From Deltaproteobacteria bacterium (GTDB lineage: Bacteria > Desulfobacterota > Desulfomonilia > UBA1062), in the NCBI GenBank assembly GCA_017992605.1, contig JAGOOG010000007.1:1-64000 (forward strand): DNA of 64,000 bases, given 5' to 3'. Of the stretch, positions 1 to 7,960 are shown one piece after another (within the stretch, counting starts at the first letter, position 1; every line of letters begins with the position of its first letter). The notes under the pieces were generated by a model, which was given only the letters and a program-made list of their open reading frames with translations, was not told the DNA's origin and searched no databases. The translations under genes and the position numbers were made by a program.

Positions 1-377
1 TAGTATATAAAAAAATGGAAAGAGCCAAGGGCGACTTTGATAAAAGGCGTAGCGATCAATCTCACGCTTGGGAGGAAGAATGAATGGCTCGTTTGACCTT
101 CTACAGAGATGACAGGACAAGACCTATTGACTTTCATTACAACGTAATTATTAACAGACTAACATTCAATAGGTTTCCACAGAATACATCATAGATGTTA
201 CCACATTTACCATTTTAATTTCATTGAATAATATTTGCGGCAGGAGGTGGCTATGCGACATATGAAATTACCTTACATAAGCTAGGATGCACTTCCCTTC
301 GACAGTACTATCATGAAGGGGTTAAGCATCGGGAACAATGTATATATTGAAGATTTTGCTTTAAAGGAGAGAAAGAG
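1..377. other. AT-rich upstream region without a gene
   Basis: No convincing coding frame is seen before the lipase-like gene. The stretch is visibly richer in A and T than the core of the window. A TATATT element at 343-348 could be a -10 box for the downstream gene, but no good -35 hexamer lies 16-18 bases upstream of it. The gene itself is preceded by AAAGGAGAG just before its ATG. Confidence 0.5.
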
Positions 378-1838
378 ATGAAACATATCAAACTGTTTAG
401 TATGATAACAGTAGTCATGCTGGTTGGGATATTATTCTCGTCAGCGACAACAGTCGATGCCAAGAAGTCAGCACCCACACCTGGCAACCCCATGATCTTC
501 GTTCATGGCGGTTCGGGTTCAGCGACCCAGTTTGAATCACAGGCCATGCGGTTTACAAGCAACGGCTACCCGCATGAGCTCATCTATGCCCTCGAGTATG
601 ATTCTACCTTCTCAATCAACACTGTGGCTCAAGTTTACACCGCCATGGATGCGCTCATAGCGAAGGTTCAGTCAGAGACCAGCGCTGCCAAGGTTGACAT
701 TCTCGGACATTCCCTTGGTACAACGATGATGATTGGCGGGATGGTCGGGGCGGTAATGACTCCGGGATACCTGAACACTTCAGCAGAACGTAACGCAAAA
801 GTTGGTCATTACGTCAACATCGACGGCCGCACGGCTACCGAGCTTCCCGGCACCGGGGTCGGGGTGCCTATTCCTACCCTGGCTTTATGGTCTGGCTGGG
901 GATTCCCTGGTCGTGAGATAGTGGGTGCTTGGAACGTTATTGTTCCCAACCAGACCCATGTCCAAACAGCAACCTCTGCTGAGTCTTTTGTCTATATGTA
1001 CGAGTTCTTTACCGGCCAAGCTCCAGCAACAAGTGACATTGTGCCTGAACCGCCCGGGCAGGTCAGGCTTGCCGGTAGGGTCGTCTTTTTCCCGCAGAAC
1101 GTGGGGGTTCAGAACGCTATCCTAGAGGTCTGGAGAGTTGACGGAGATACCGGCTTCAGAATCGATAAAAAACCCGAGGCGGTCTACTCCATAAACGGCG
1201 ATGGAGCCTGGGGACCATTCAAGGCTAAAGGTGGTTGGTACTATGAGTTCGTCCTGTTCCGAGATGGCGCCATTCCTCAGCATTTCTATGCCGAGTCCTA
1301 CCACAGAAGCGACTACTTGATCCGGCTCCAAACTAGTGACGCCATTAGTGCCTATTTGGACAAAAGCGACCACACTACCAACCTGAATATCCAGAGGGAT
1401 AAGGAAATCTGGGGCGATCAGGGAATCCAGAATGACTCTCTCGAGATCAACGGTTTCGAAGTGATATATCCTGTCCCATTCACCATCACCAAGAGGGTAA
1501 TCGGGGTATTTGTCTTCGATCAAGGGGCTTTGTTGCCCCCTCCCGCTTTTAGTGATCATGTGCCTGATGGTGTGAGCCATCTTGGCAACACGATCTTACC
1601 TTTCTATTTACAATCATTCTTAACCGGGGTTGATCTGGTCATCCCTGGAGCTACACCACCCGATTCAACTATACCTGTTGTTCTGACCCCCCGAGATGGT
1701 GGCGGCGGAACACAGGTGATAAATGTACCCAATTGGGCATCCTCGGGTGACGCAGTGTCAATCCGATTCCGTGACTACCTCCAGGACATTAATTCCTGGA
1801 CCGATTATGTCCCCAATCAAGCTCCGGGCCAGGAGTGA
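378..1838 (+). CDS. Secreted alpha/beta-hydrolase, lipase-like, with C-terminal domain
   Basis: The 486-residue product has an N-terminal signal peptide (basic MKHIK start, hydrophobic core about residues 7-23). An alpha/beta-hydrolase fold follows: the oxyanion-type HGG at 43-45 and the nucleophile elbow GHSLG at 110-114, with Ser112 as nucleophile. His194 in NQTH and Asp149 in NIDG are candidates for the rest of the triad. Residues from about 220 onward form a second, beta-rich domain with no catalytic motif, so the layout (about 200-residue catalytic domain plus large C-terminal domain) resembles long-chain lipases such as the Archaeoglobus AFL type. That comparison is from memory, not a search. 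The start is set by AAAGGAGAG upstream of ATG. A strong terminator follows, so it is probably a single-gene transcript. Its codon use is more AT-rich than the ribosomal genes, which hints at acquisition. Substrate is unknown. Confidence 0.8.
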   Translation: MKHIKLFSMITVVMLVGILFSSATTVDAKKSAPTPGNPMIFVHGGSGSATQFESQAMRFTSNGYPHELIYALEYDSTFSINTVAQVYTAMDALIAKVQSETSAAKVDILGHSLGTTMMIGGMVGAVMTPGYLNTSAERNAKVGHYVNIDGRTATELPGTGVGVPIPTLALWSGWGFPGREIVGAWNVIVPNQTHVQTATSAESFVYMYEFFTGQAPATSDIVPEPPGQVRLAGRVVFFPQNVGVQNAILEVWRVDGDTGFRIDKKPEAVYSINGDGAWGPFKAKGGWYYEFVLFRDGAIPQHFYAESYHRSDYLIRLQTSDAISAYLDKSDHTTNLNIQRDKEIWGDQGIQNDSLEINGFEVIYPVPFTITKRVIGVFVFDQGALLPPPAFSDHVPDGVSHLGNTILPFYLQSFLTGVDLVIPGATPPDSTIPVVLTPRDGGGGTQVINVPNWASSGDAVSIRFRDYLQDINSWTDYVPNQAPGQE

Positions 1839-1930
1839 TGGAATCAGGCGCAACCTGCATGTCGAGGGCATGGGCCGTTATAGCCAAGGACAGTTGGCGA
1901 AGGTTAATCACTTAACGTAAGTGACCTGCA

Positions 1931-1967
1931 GGGGGGCGGAGATAATCATCTCTTGCCCCCCTTTCTT
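1931..1967 (+). terminator. Rho-independent terminator after the lipase-like gene
   Basis: A run of six G at 1931-1936 pairs with six C at 1956-1961. An inner GAGAT/ATCTC stem (1939-1943 with 1948-1952) closes an AATC loop, and TTTCTT follows directly. It lies about 90 bases after the stop codon. Confidence 0.8.
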
Positions 1968-2221
1968 GAAGAATGTAGATTCTGCGATAACTGATCGGTT
2001 TCACAAGACCCGCCCCCCCGATCATGTTCCACTATCGCCGGTTTGTACATAGTAACTCATACCTCTCAATTTGCCCAAACCGATGCTTTCCGCGATAAAT
2101 CGTCAGTGTAAAAATCAAAGCGTTAACCATAGATTCCTGAACAGGATCAACAGTAGTCTCTGGGTTTTCGTGTAATCATTGGGGGTTACCGTGGGGTGCT
2201 TCCCGGGCCGGGGGCCCGGAA
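1968..2221. other. Intergenic region, nothing coding seen
   Basis: No supported gene is seen. A GC-rich inverted repeat at 2200-2221 (TTCC-C-GGGCC, GGG, GGCCCGGAA) abuts the stop codon of the minus-strand gene. It could end that transcript, but no T-run follows it on the minus strand. Confidence 0.4.
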
Positions 2222-2509
2222 TCAGTCGGAGCTGTCCTTAGGTTTTTGGTCCTCGCGCCTCTGTACGTCGTCGAGCGTGATCCCATCTGGCAGGTAGCGG
2301 GGGATGATCCTCCTGAGGGCATCCTCGTCGTTTCCGCACTCCTCTATGACGATGTGGGTCACCTCGAGCAGGTACTCGGCCAGCACCTTAAGCGGGTCTG
2401 CCTCCTCACCGCGGGCCACCGCCGAAACGCGCTTCTTCTCCAGATCCTTGACGGCCTTGATGACCCTTTTCTGGATACGCTTCTCGTAGAGCTCATAGAC
2501 ATCCACCAT
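2222..2509 (-). CDS. Small protein of unknown function
   Basis: I do not recognise this gene. From the ATG at 2509 it encodes 95 residues beginning MVDVYELYEKR. An upstream in-frame ATG at 2530 overlaps the -10 box of a near-consensus promoter, so it would fall at or before the transcription start; the internal ATG, with GCGAGG just upstream, is therefore preferred. The protein is highly charged and probably helical, with alternating Lys/Arg and Glu/Asp in residues 1-35, and no signal peptide or membrane segment. The tail ends in an acidic and basic stretch. It is divergent from a decayed toxin-like gene. Whether the two are linked functionally is unknown. Confidence 0.55.
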   Translation of the reverse strand: MVDVYELYEKRIQKRVIKAVKDLEKKRVSAVARGEEADPLKVLAEYLLEVTHIVIEECGNDEDALRRIIPRYLPDGITLDDVQRREDQKPKDSSD

Positions 2510-2528
2510 AGGCGCCTCGCAGCGACAC

Positions 2529-2558
2529 ATTATAGGTGCGGGCGTCCGGTTCTGTAAA
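2529..2558 (-). promoter_or_regulatory. Sigma-70 type promoter for the small unknown gene
   Basis: On the minus strand TTTACA (2558-2553) and TATAAT (2534-2529) are separated by 18 bases. The -10 box matches consensus fully. Because it overlaps the first in-frame ATG (2530), it indicates that translation starts at 2509, giving a very short leader. Confidence 0.7.
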
Positions 2559-2658
2559 GCATGGTGTGGGGGCGTGCTGATGTCCCTATGAAAGAGCTGG
2601 GGCCGGCGATGCCCTCTCTTTGATGAAAAGCTTAATTCGTCACGATAATGGTCTTATG

Positions 2659-2677
2659 GTTATCATGTGATGATAAC
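2659..2677. promoter_or_regulatory. Palindrome upstream of the toxin-like remnant
   Basis: GTTATCA-TGTGA-TGATAAC is a perfect 7-base inverted repeat with a 5-base spacer. It sits about 27 bases before the toxin-like reading frame, a position typical of autoregulatory operators of toxin-antitoxin loci. The role is inferred from position only. Confidence 0.4.
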
Positions 2678-2703
2678 TATATCGAAGAGGAGTTCTTGCG
2701 GGC

Positions 2704-2921
2704 ATGGCCAGGCCAATGGCCGGCCTGGAAAACCTCTTGCTGCTGCATGGGGAGAAGTTCCTCATGGAAGGCGGGTACTGGGTGAAGATAGAAGCGTGGG
2801 AGACAGCCACGGCAGATCAGGTACCTCATGGCCTTCGATACAACCTAACCCTGCACAATAAAGACAACGAAAAAAATAATCTATTGTGGACATCACGCAT
2901 GCTTACAACATAATGTCATAA
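2704..2921 (+). pseudogene. Decayed DUF6516/TumE-type toxin-like gene
   Basis: The reading frame from ATG 2704 gives 69 residues with the segment GGYWVKIE and HGLRYNLTLHNKDNE, which resembles the N-terminal half of DUF6516 (TumE-family toxin) proteins as I remember them (WVKFE, HGxRYSLTLHD). After NKDNE the frame goes wrong and stops at 2911-2913. A different frame from 2883 to 2921 reads IVDITHAYNIMS, matching the expected LGFDNAHA-type continuation, then stops. So a frameshift near 2875-2883 and loss of the C-terminal half are likely. Family members usually continue to a conserved DHxH-like end, which is absent here. No intact antitoxin gene is adjacent. The alternative is a short unrelated reading frame. 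Confidence 0.5.
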
Positions 2922-2928
2922 CTCAATA

Positions 2929-3618
2929 TTAGCGCTTTGCCTTCCCTTTAGCGGTTCTTTCAAGCAGCAGCATGGCGTCCGACTCCCGGGCATAGATGGG
3001 CAGGACATCGGCCGGGTATGTCTCCGGCGCCATGCCCAGGGCGATCCCGGCGAGCACCGATGCCCGGGGGTTCCACAGGTGCATGGCGGCCTCGTGGTAA
3101 AGCTTGCCCAGGCCCCTGATGAACACGTCCCGGTAGAGCTCACACCCGCTGCCCATGAACAGGGTCTCGTCCCTGACCAGACCCACGACCTCCTCGGGCC
3201 TCAGGTTCATGTACCCGCTGAATCGGGAGCCGTGCTCGTCGTATCTGCTGCAGAAGACCTCGCCCTTCTTGGCATCGACCACCGGCATGACGGGCAGGTA
3301 GGACGGCACGGCGGCATGGGCCAGGGTGTCCAGCGAAGGCACGCCCACGAGGCGGCATCCCAGGGACTCGGCCAGGCCCTTGGCCGTGGCGATGCCGATG
3401 CGCAGCCCCGTGAAGGATCCGGGCCCGGTGCCCACGGCGATGAGGTCTATGGCGGTACGTGGCGTCCCCGACTTGTTCAGCACCTCGTCGATGACGGACA
3501 GGAGCATCCCTGCATGCCCGGCCTTGACCGTGAGGTTGATCTCGCAGGCGGTCAGGCCGTCCCTGAGAAGGGCGACGGACAGGCAGCTCGTGGAGGTGTC
3601 CAGGGCCAGGACCTGCAC
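2929..3618 (-). CDS. tsaB: tRNA N6-threonylcarbamoyladenosine biosynthesis protein TsaB
   Basis: TsaB is the inactive ASKHA-fold partner of TsaD in threonylcarbamoyl transfer to A37 of ANN-decoding tRNAs. The 229-residue product begins with the family hallmark QVLALDTST and carries GPGSFTGLRIG followed by AKGLAESLGC and the GVPSLDTLA segment. The length is close to the usual 220-240. The start chosen is GTG 3618; GTG 3627, overlapping the rseP stop as GTGA, would add three residues. The frame is open further upstream but only as an antiparallel shadow within rseP. It is the last gene of the uppS-cdsA-dxr-rseP-tsaB operon. TsaD, TsaC and TsaE are not in this window. Confidence 0.93.
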   Translation of the reverse strand: MQVLALDTSTSCLSVALLRDGLTACEINLTVKAGHAGMLLSVIDEVLNKSGTPRTAIDLIAVGTGPGSFTGLRIGIATAKGLAESLGCRLVGVPSLDTLAHAAVPSYLPVMPVVDAKKGEVFCSRYDEHGSRFSGYMNLRPEEVVGLVRDETLFMGSGCELYRDVFIRGLGKLYHEAAMHLWNPRASVLAGIALGMAPETYPADVLPIYARESDAMLLLERTAKGKAKR

Positions 3619-3623
3619 GCTTC

Positions 3624-4697
3624 TCACCCTTTGAAGATGCGCACGATGTCGTTGTAGAAGGCGAAGAGCATGAGCATGATGAGGATGAAGAGCCCGATCT
3701 GCTGGGCCACCTCGCGGGGTTTGCCCTCGACCGGCTTGCCGGTGATGCCCTCGATGGCAAAGAGCAGCAGGTGGCCGCCGTCCAGGACCGGAATGGGCAG
3801 CAGATTGATGATGGCCAGGTTGATGCTGATGAAGGCGATCAGCGAGACGAAGGGCAGCAGGCCCGCCTTGAAGGTCTGGCCCGACACCTGGGCGATGAGG
3901 ATGGGGCCGCCAAGGCTCTCCTTGACGCTTATGGAGCCCTTGATCATCTTGGAGAAGGCCATCGCGGTGAGCTCCACGATGCGGTAGCACTGGGAAAATC
4001 CGTACCCGATGCCGCCGATGGGGCCGTAGTGCCTGACCGCCGTCTGTTCACCCACGGTGATGCCGATCATGGGCCGCTTGATCTCCTCGCCGAAGAGGTT
4101 CTTGCCTGTGCTCATGGCAGGCGTCACGTGCAGGACAAAGATCTCGCCGTCGCGCAGGACCTCGATCTCCACGCTGCCGGCCACCCCCGATTCCTGGAGC
4201 ATGGTCGCCACGTCGTCCCATCCCTCCACCGGCTTGTCCGCGATGGTCTTGATCGTGTCGCCGGCGAGCATACCCGCCTTCTCCGCAGGCGACTCCTTCT
4301 GCACCTCCCCGATGACCGGCAGGAGGAAGGGGACCCCGACCCAGGCGATGGCGGTGTAGACGAACACGGCCAGGATGAAGTTGAAGAACGGCCCGGCAAA
4401 GACGATGGCGGCCTTGACGGGCAGGGGTTTGTGCGAGAAGGAGCGCTTCGGATCGATGTGGGAGAGCTGGTCCTTGTCGTCAGGGTCCTCGCCCAGCATC
4501 TTCACGTAGCCTCCCAGGGGGAACGCCGCCACCTGGTACTGCGTCTCGCCGATGCGCTTCTTGATGAGCGCCGGACCGAAGCCCAGGGAAAACTTCAGGA
4601 CCCCCACGCCGCTGGCCTTGGCCACGAGGAAGTGGCCCAGTTCGTGGAAGAAGATCAGCACGCCGAGAACGATGATGAAAGCAAGGAGTGTTATCAT
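3624..4697 (-). CDS. rseP: Site-2 intramembrane zinc metalloprotease RseP
   Basis: This is an inner-membrane protease that performs the second cut in regulated intramembrane proteolysis, classically of anti-sigma factors. The 357-residue protein has the zinc motif HELGH at residues 18-22 inside the first membrane segment, a PDZ region around residues 110-195 (KAGMLAGDTI), and the second active-site motif near the C-terminus (NLLPIPVLDGGHLL). Further hydrophobic segments follow, including the last about 20 residues. There is one PDZ domain rather than the two of E. coli RseP, as is common in shorter homologues. The start ATG overlaps the dxr stop by four bases, suggesting translational coupling. 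No RseA-like substrate is encoded nearby. Confidence 0.93.
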   Translation of the reverse strand: MITLLAFIIVLGVLIFFHELGHFLVAKASGVGVLKFSLGFGPALIKKRIGETQYQVAAFPLGGYVKMLGEDPDDKDQLSHIDPKRSFSHKPLPVKAAIVFAGPFFNFILAVFVYTAIAWVGVPFLLPVIGEVQKESPAEKAGMLAGDTIKTIADKPVEGWDDVATMLQESGVAGSVEIEVLRDGEIFVLHVTPAMSTGKNLFGEEIKRPMIGITVGEQTAVRHYGPIGGIGYGFSQCYRIVELTAMAFSKMIKGSISVKESLGGPILIAQVSGQTFKAGLLPFVSLIAFISINLAIINLLPIPVLDGGHLLLFAIEGITGKPVEGKPREVAQQIGLFILIMLMLFAFYNDIVRIFKG

Positions 4698-5821
4698 GAG
4701 AGCAATGCCTCTGCAGTCTTTCGCGCGTTTTTGTCGAGCACCATGAGCTCTTCGGGAGTTTCTACCGCGAATGTGTCGAACATGTCCATGGTCTTTTTCA
4801 TCACGGCCACGATTTGGTCGAATCTGATCCGCCCGTCCAGGAAGGCATGGACCGCCACCTCGTCGGCCGCGTTCATGACGCAGGGCAGCACCCCGGGCTT
4901 TTCCATGGCATGGCGTGCCACGGACAGCGCCGGAAACCTGGCCTCATCCGGAGGCAGGAAGTCCAGCCTCATGGCGGAATCCGCCGGAAGGGGGGCGAGG
5001 GGGATGTCCATGCGTTCCGGCCAGGAAAGCGCATAGGCAATGGCCATACGCATGTCGGGCAGGCTGAGCTGGGCCTTGACGCTCCTGTCCGAGAACTCCA
5101 CCATGGAGTGCACGATGCTCTGAGGGTGGACGGTCACCGTGACCGCATCCATCCCGACGCCGAAGAGCCAGCAGGCCTCGATCATCTCGAGGCCCTTGTT
5201 CACGAGGGTGGCCGAGTCGATGGTGATGCGCCTCCCCATGGACCAAGTCGGGTGGTTCAGGGCCTCCTGTGGCGTGATGGAGGCAAAGGTGTCCTTCGGC
5301 CGGTCCCTGAAGGGTCCGCCCGATGCGGTGAGGATGATGCGGCGGATGGCTGCCGGGTTCTCCCCTGCCAGGCACTGGAACACGGCCGAGTGCTCCGAGT
5401 CCACGGGGAGGATATGAACGCCTCTTCTGCGTGCCTCTTCCGTGAGGAACAGGCCCCCGATGACCAGGGACTCCTTGTTGGCCAGAGCCAGGGCTGAGCC
5501 CTGCCGGACGGCCTCCAGCGAAGGCAGGAAGCCCGCCGCGCCGGATATGCCGTTGACCACGATGTCCGGCTCTGACCTGCGGATGACCTCCATGGCCGCA
5601 CGTTCACCCGAGATGAGCGATGTCTCTGTCGTATGGGGTGGTGCGGGAGAAGAGGCGCCGATGACCCCCACCTTGAATTCCCCGGCCTGCTCGAGCAGGC
5701 GCCTCGTGTTCCTGCCGGCCGCAAGGCCCACGAGCCGGAAGTGGTCAGGCCTCATGCGCAGCACGTCGAGGGTCGACTCGCCGATGGAGCCCGTTGATCC
5801 GAGAAGGGCCACCCGCTTCAT
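4694..5821 (-). CDS. dxr: 1-deoxy-D-xylulose 5-phosphate reductoisomerase
   Basis: The enzyme converts DXP to 2-C-methyl-D-erythritol 4-phosphate with NADPH, the committed step of the MEP isoprenoid pathway. The 375-residue product shows the nucleotide-binding GSTGSIGESTLDV at the N-terminus, NKESLVIGG, the metal-binding VDSEHSAVFQ, TASGGPF, and the substrate loop HPTWSMGRRITIDSATLVNKGLE in two parts. It is slightly shorter than the E. coli enzyme. It directly abuts cdsA upstream and overlaps rseP downstream by four bases. Its product feeds UppS, the first gene of the same operon. Confidence 0.96.
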   Translation of the reverse strand: MKRVALLGSTGSIGESTLDVLRMRPDHFRLVGLAAGRNTRRLLEQAGEFKVGVIGASSPAPPHTTETSLISGERAAMEVIRRSEPDIVVNGISGAAGFLPSLEAVRQGSALALANKESLVIGGLFLTEEARRRGVHILPVDSEHSAVFQCLAGENPAAIRRIILTASGGPFRDRPKDTFASITPQEALNHPTWSMGRRITIDSATLVNKGLEMIEACWLFGVGMDAVTVTVHPQSIVHSMVEFSDRSVKAQLSLPDMRMAIAYALSWPERMDIPLAPLPADSAMRLDFLPPDEARFPALSVARHAMEKPGVLPCVMNAADEVAVHAFLDGRIRFDQIVAVMKKTMDMFDTFAVETPEELMVLDKNARKTAEALLS

Positions 5822-6649
5822 TCAGCCGAATACCTTCAGGACGAAGTAGAGGAGGCAGCCCACCGGGATGATGCCGTCCATGCGGTCCAGCATGCCGCCG
5901 TGGCCGGGTATGAGGTTGCCCAGGTCCTTGATCTGGAATTCCCGCTTGAACAGCGAAGCGGTCAGGTCGCCGGCCAGGTCCAGCACGGCGATGCATGCGG
6001 ACAGGACCGCCAGCAGCCACACGGGGTAGGCGCCCGTCAGCGTTTCGACCTGGTAGTGGGCAGTGACTGCACTATATATAAGGTAGGTGGCGTACCCGAG
6101 CATCACGGCCAGGCCGATGCCGCCGATGAAGCCCTCCACGGTCTTCTTGGGGCTGAGCCGGGGTGCCAGGTGGTGTCTGCCAAGGTTCTTGCCCACGTAG
6201 TAGGCGCCCACGTCGGATGCGAACACGCTCACCAGGCCGAAGATCATCCAGAACCTGCCGTCGGGAGCCACGCGCAGGAGCACCCAGAAGCCGATGAGCG
6301 CCATGGGATAGAACAGGCCGGCGATGGCATAGACCAGGTCCCGGGCGCCGCCTTTGTTCTTCTCGTAGAGGAAGAGCGAGACGATCATGAGGACAACGCT
6401 CGTGACCCCCACGGTCATGAAGCACCATGCCGCGTCGCCCCGGTAGGCGAAGTACAGGAAAGGTGTCGACGAAACCATGGCGATCCAGCCCAGTACCCGT
6501 GCACCGGTTCCGAGGGCCACCCGGAACAGCTCGTACATGCACACCGGCACCACCAGCATGGCCAGCAGGGCCAGTACCCAGGCGGGCCCGAATATGGCCG
6601 GGAGGGCGAAGATGACGATGAGAATGAGCGCCCCGAAGATACGGGTCAT
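5822..6649 (-). CDS. cdsA: Phosphatidate cytidylyltransferase
   Basis: This polytopic inner-membrane enzyme makes CDP-diacylglycerol from phosphatidate and CTP. The 275-residue product starts MTRIFGALI and is strongly hydrophobic, with about eight predicted membrane segments. The C-terminal CdsA signature region is present: SDVGAYYVGKNLG, LSPKKTVEGFIGG, and the final DLGNLIPGHGGMLDRMDG. The start at 6649 overlaps the uppS stop in an ATGA arrangement. A longer open frame upstream lies entirely within uppS and is discounted. It is co-transcribed with the other lipid-carrier genes. Confidence 0.95.
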   Translation of the reverse strand: MTRIFGALILIVIFALPAIFGPAWVLALLAMLVVPVCMYELFRVALGTGARVLGWIAMVSSTPFLYFAYRGDAAWCFMTVGVTSVVLMIVSLFLYEKNKGGARDLVYAIAGLFYPMALIGFWVLLRVAPDGRFWMIFGLVSVFASDVGAYYVGKNLGRHHLAPRLSPKKTVEGFIGGIGLAVMLGYATYLIYSAVTAHYQVETLTGAYPVWLLAVLSACIAVLDLAGDLTASLFKREFQIKDLGNLIPGHGGMLDRMDGIIPVGCLLYFVLKVFG

Positions 6650-7362
6650 TTGAGTCTCCCCTCGACCTGCTCGCCGGTCATGCCGAACCGCCGCTGCCTG
6701 CCCCTGAACCAGGAGATCGCCTCGTCCAGGTCCTTCTCGTCGAAGTCGGGCCAGAGGGTGTCCATGAAGTAGATCTCGGTGTAGGCGAGCTGCCACAGCA
6801 AGAAGTTGCTGATACGCCATTCGCCGCCCGTGCGGATCAGGAGGTCCGGGTCGGGCATGAAGGCCGTGTCCAGGTGGCCCGAGAAGGTCTCCTCGGTGAT
6901 GTCGTCGGCCCGGGTACCGTTGGCCAGGAGCTTCCGGGCGCAGCGGAGGATCTCGTCCCGGCCCCCGTAGTTGAGCGCGATGGCCAGGTGCAGCTGCTGG
7001 TTGTCCTTCGTCTCGTCGAGGGTGCGGCGGATGGTGTCCTGGAGGTGGTCCGAGAAACGCGACAGGTCGCCGATCACGTGGATGCAGATGCCGCTGGACT
7101 TGAGTCGGTCAACCTCCTCGGCGATGAACCGTTCCAGGAGGCGGAACAGGCCCTCCACCTCTTCTTTGGGGCGGCTCCAGTTCTCGGACGAGAAGGCATA
7201 CAGGGTGAGGTATCGTATGGATCTTGCCTTGGCCAGTTCCACCACGCGCTTGGCAGCCCGGGCCCCCATCTCGTGGCCTTTGAGCCTGGAAAGGCCCTTT
7301 CTCTGCGCCCACCTGCCGTTGCCGTCCATGATGATCGCCAGGTGGCTGATCGGGTTCTGCAT
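6646..7362 (-). CDS. uppS: Undecaprenyl diphosphate synthase
   Basis: The enzyme adds isopentenyl units to farnesyl diphosphate to build the C55 carrier for peptidoglycan and O-antigen. The product of 238 residues starts MQNPISHLAIIMDGNGRW, the family N-terminus with the catalytic Asp. SSENWSRP and the segment RTGGEWRISNFLLWQ are also conserved; the usual TSGE is TGGE here. An in-frame GTG at 7380 would add six residues but has no better ribosome site. A TTGACC/TAACAC promoter places the transcription start close to ATG 7362, so a leaderless message is possible. First gene of the operon. Confidence 0.94.
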   Translation of the reverse strand: MQNPISHLAIIMDGNGRWAQRKGLSRLKGHEMGARAAKRVVELAKARSIRYLTLYAFSSENWSRPKEEVEGLFRLLERFIAEEVDRLKSSGICIHVIGDLSRFSDHLQDTIRRTLDETKDNQQLHLAIALNYGGRDEILRCARKLLANGTRADDITEETFSGHLDTAFMPDPDLLIRTGGEWRISNFLLWQLAYTEIYFMDTLWPDFDEKDLDEAISWFRGRQRRFGMTGEQVEGRLK

Positions 7363-7370
7363 GGACCATT

Positions 7371-7399
7371 GTGTTAACACAGGGGTGGAGGGGGGTCAA
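7371..7399 (-). promoter_or_regulatory. Putative promoter of the uppS operon
   Basis: On the minus strand TTGACC (7399-7394), a 17-base spacer and TAACAC (7376-7371) lie only eight bases before ATG 7362. Transcription would begin at or very near the start codon, and no Shine-Dalgarno sequence is visible. Confidence 0.45.
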
Positions 7400-7555
7400 C
7401 GGGCAAGGGCTCGACGGAATCGTTCCATGGCGTCCGGAATACGAGGAGTCTCTTCCGGCGAACCGGGGACAGGGGCATCCTGAAATGCTTATCATATGAA
7501 TCTGAAACAGCTTTTTCTCCCATGCAAAAATCTTTCCCATGACCATATTTGCCCC

Positions 7556-7583
7556 TTGACTTTTTCATTGTCCTTAGGATACA
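7556..7583 (+). promoter_or_regulatory. Putative promoter of the tRNA-tuf operon
   Basis: TTGACT at 7556-7561 and a GATACA element at 7578-7583 with a 16-base spacer lie about 37 bases before the first tRNA. The -10 match is weak. The remainder of 7400-7619 has no supported gene and separates this operon from the divergent uppS operon. Confidence 0.4.
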
Positions 7584-7619
7584 GACACCTGGTGCGCAAG
7601 CTATGGGTGCGCCTGGAGC

Positions 7620-7695
7620 GCTGGAGTAGCTCAATCGGTAGAGCAGCTGATTTGTAATCAGCAGGTTGCGGGTTCGAGTCCCATCTCCAGCTCCA
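7620..7695 (+). tRNA. tRNA-Thr (anticodon TGT)
   Basis: A 76-base cloverleaf with acceptor GCTGGAG/CTCCAGC, anticodon loop TTTGTAA and encoded CCA at 7693-7695. It is the first of four tRNAs in the order Thr, Tyr, Gly, Thr before tuf, the same order as the thrU-tyrU-glyT-thrT-tufB operon of E. coli. Confidence 0.96.
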
Positions 7696-7709
7696 TGAGA
7701 GACACTTCG

Positions 7710-7794
7710 GGAGGGGTTCCCGAGCGGCCAAAGGGAGCAGACTGTAAATCTGCCGGCGAAGCCTACGGAGGTTCGAATCCTCCCCCCTCCACCA
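7710..7794 (+). tRNA. tRNA-Tyr (anticodon GTA)
   Basis: An 85-base class II tRNA with a long variable arm, acceptor GGAGGGG/CCCCTCC, anticodon loop containing CTGTAAA and an encoded CCA end. Confidence 0.96.
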
Positions 7795-7857
7795 CGAGCA
7801 ACGAGGGGTTGCAGGAGACGTGAGTCGCTGATGACTGCACTGTCCTCAAACGATGAT

Positions 7858-7934
7858 GCGGGAGTAGCTCAGTTGGCTAGAGCGTCAGCCTTCCAAGCTG
7901 AGGGTCGCGGGTTCGAATCCCGTTTCCCGCTCCA
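7858..7934 (+). tRNA. tRNA-Gly (anticodon TCC)
   Basis: A 77-base cloverleaf with acceptor GCGGGAG pairing TTCCCGC (one G-T wobble), anticodon loop CTTCCAA and an encoded CCA. It reads GGA and GGG codons. Confidence 0.95.
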
Positions 7935-7960
7935 TTTTCCCTTCAATTTCGTGGAGTCGT

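Noticed and set aside
1122-1580. 152-codon frame antisense to the lipase-like gene
   Set aside because: No domain, no ribosome site, and the sense frame has a signal peptide and catalytic motif.
3619-3990. N-terminal extension of TsaB by over 100 residues
   Set aside because: The extension lies within rseP in another frame and has a low-complexity Arg/His/Pro composition; homologous TsaB begins at the ALDTST segment.
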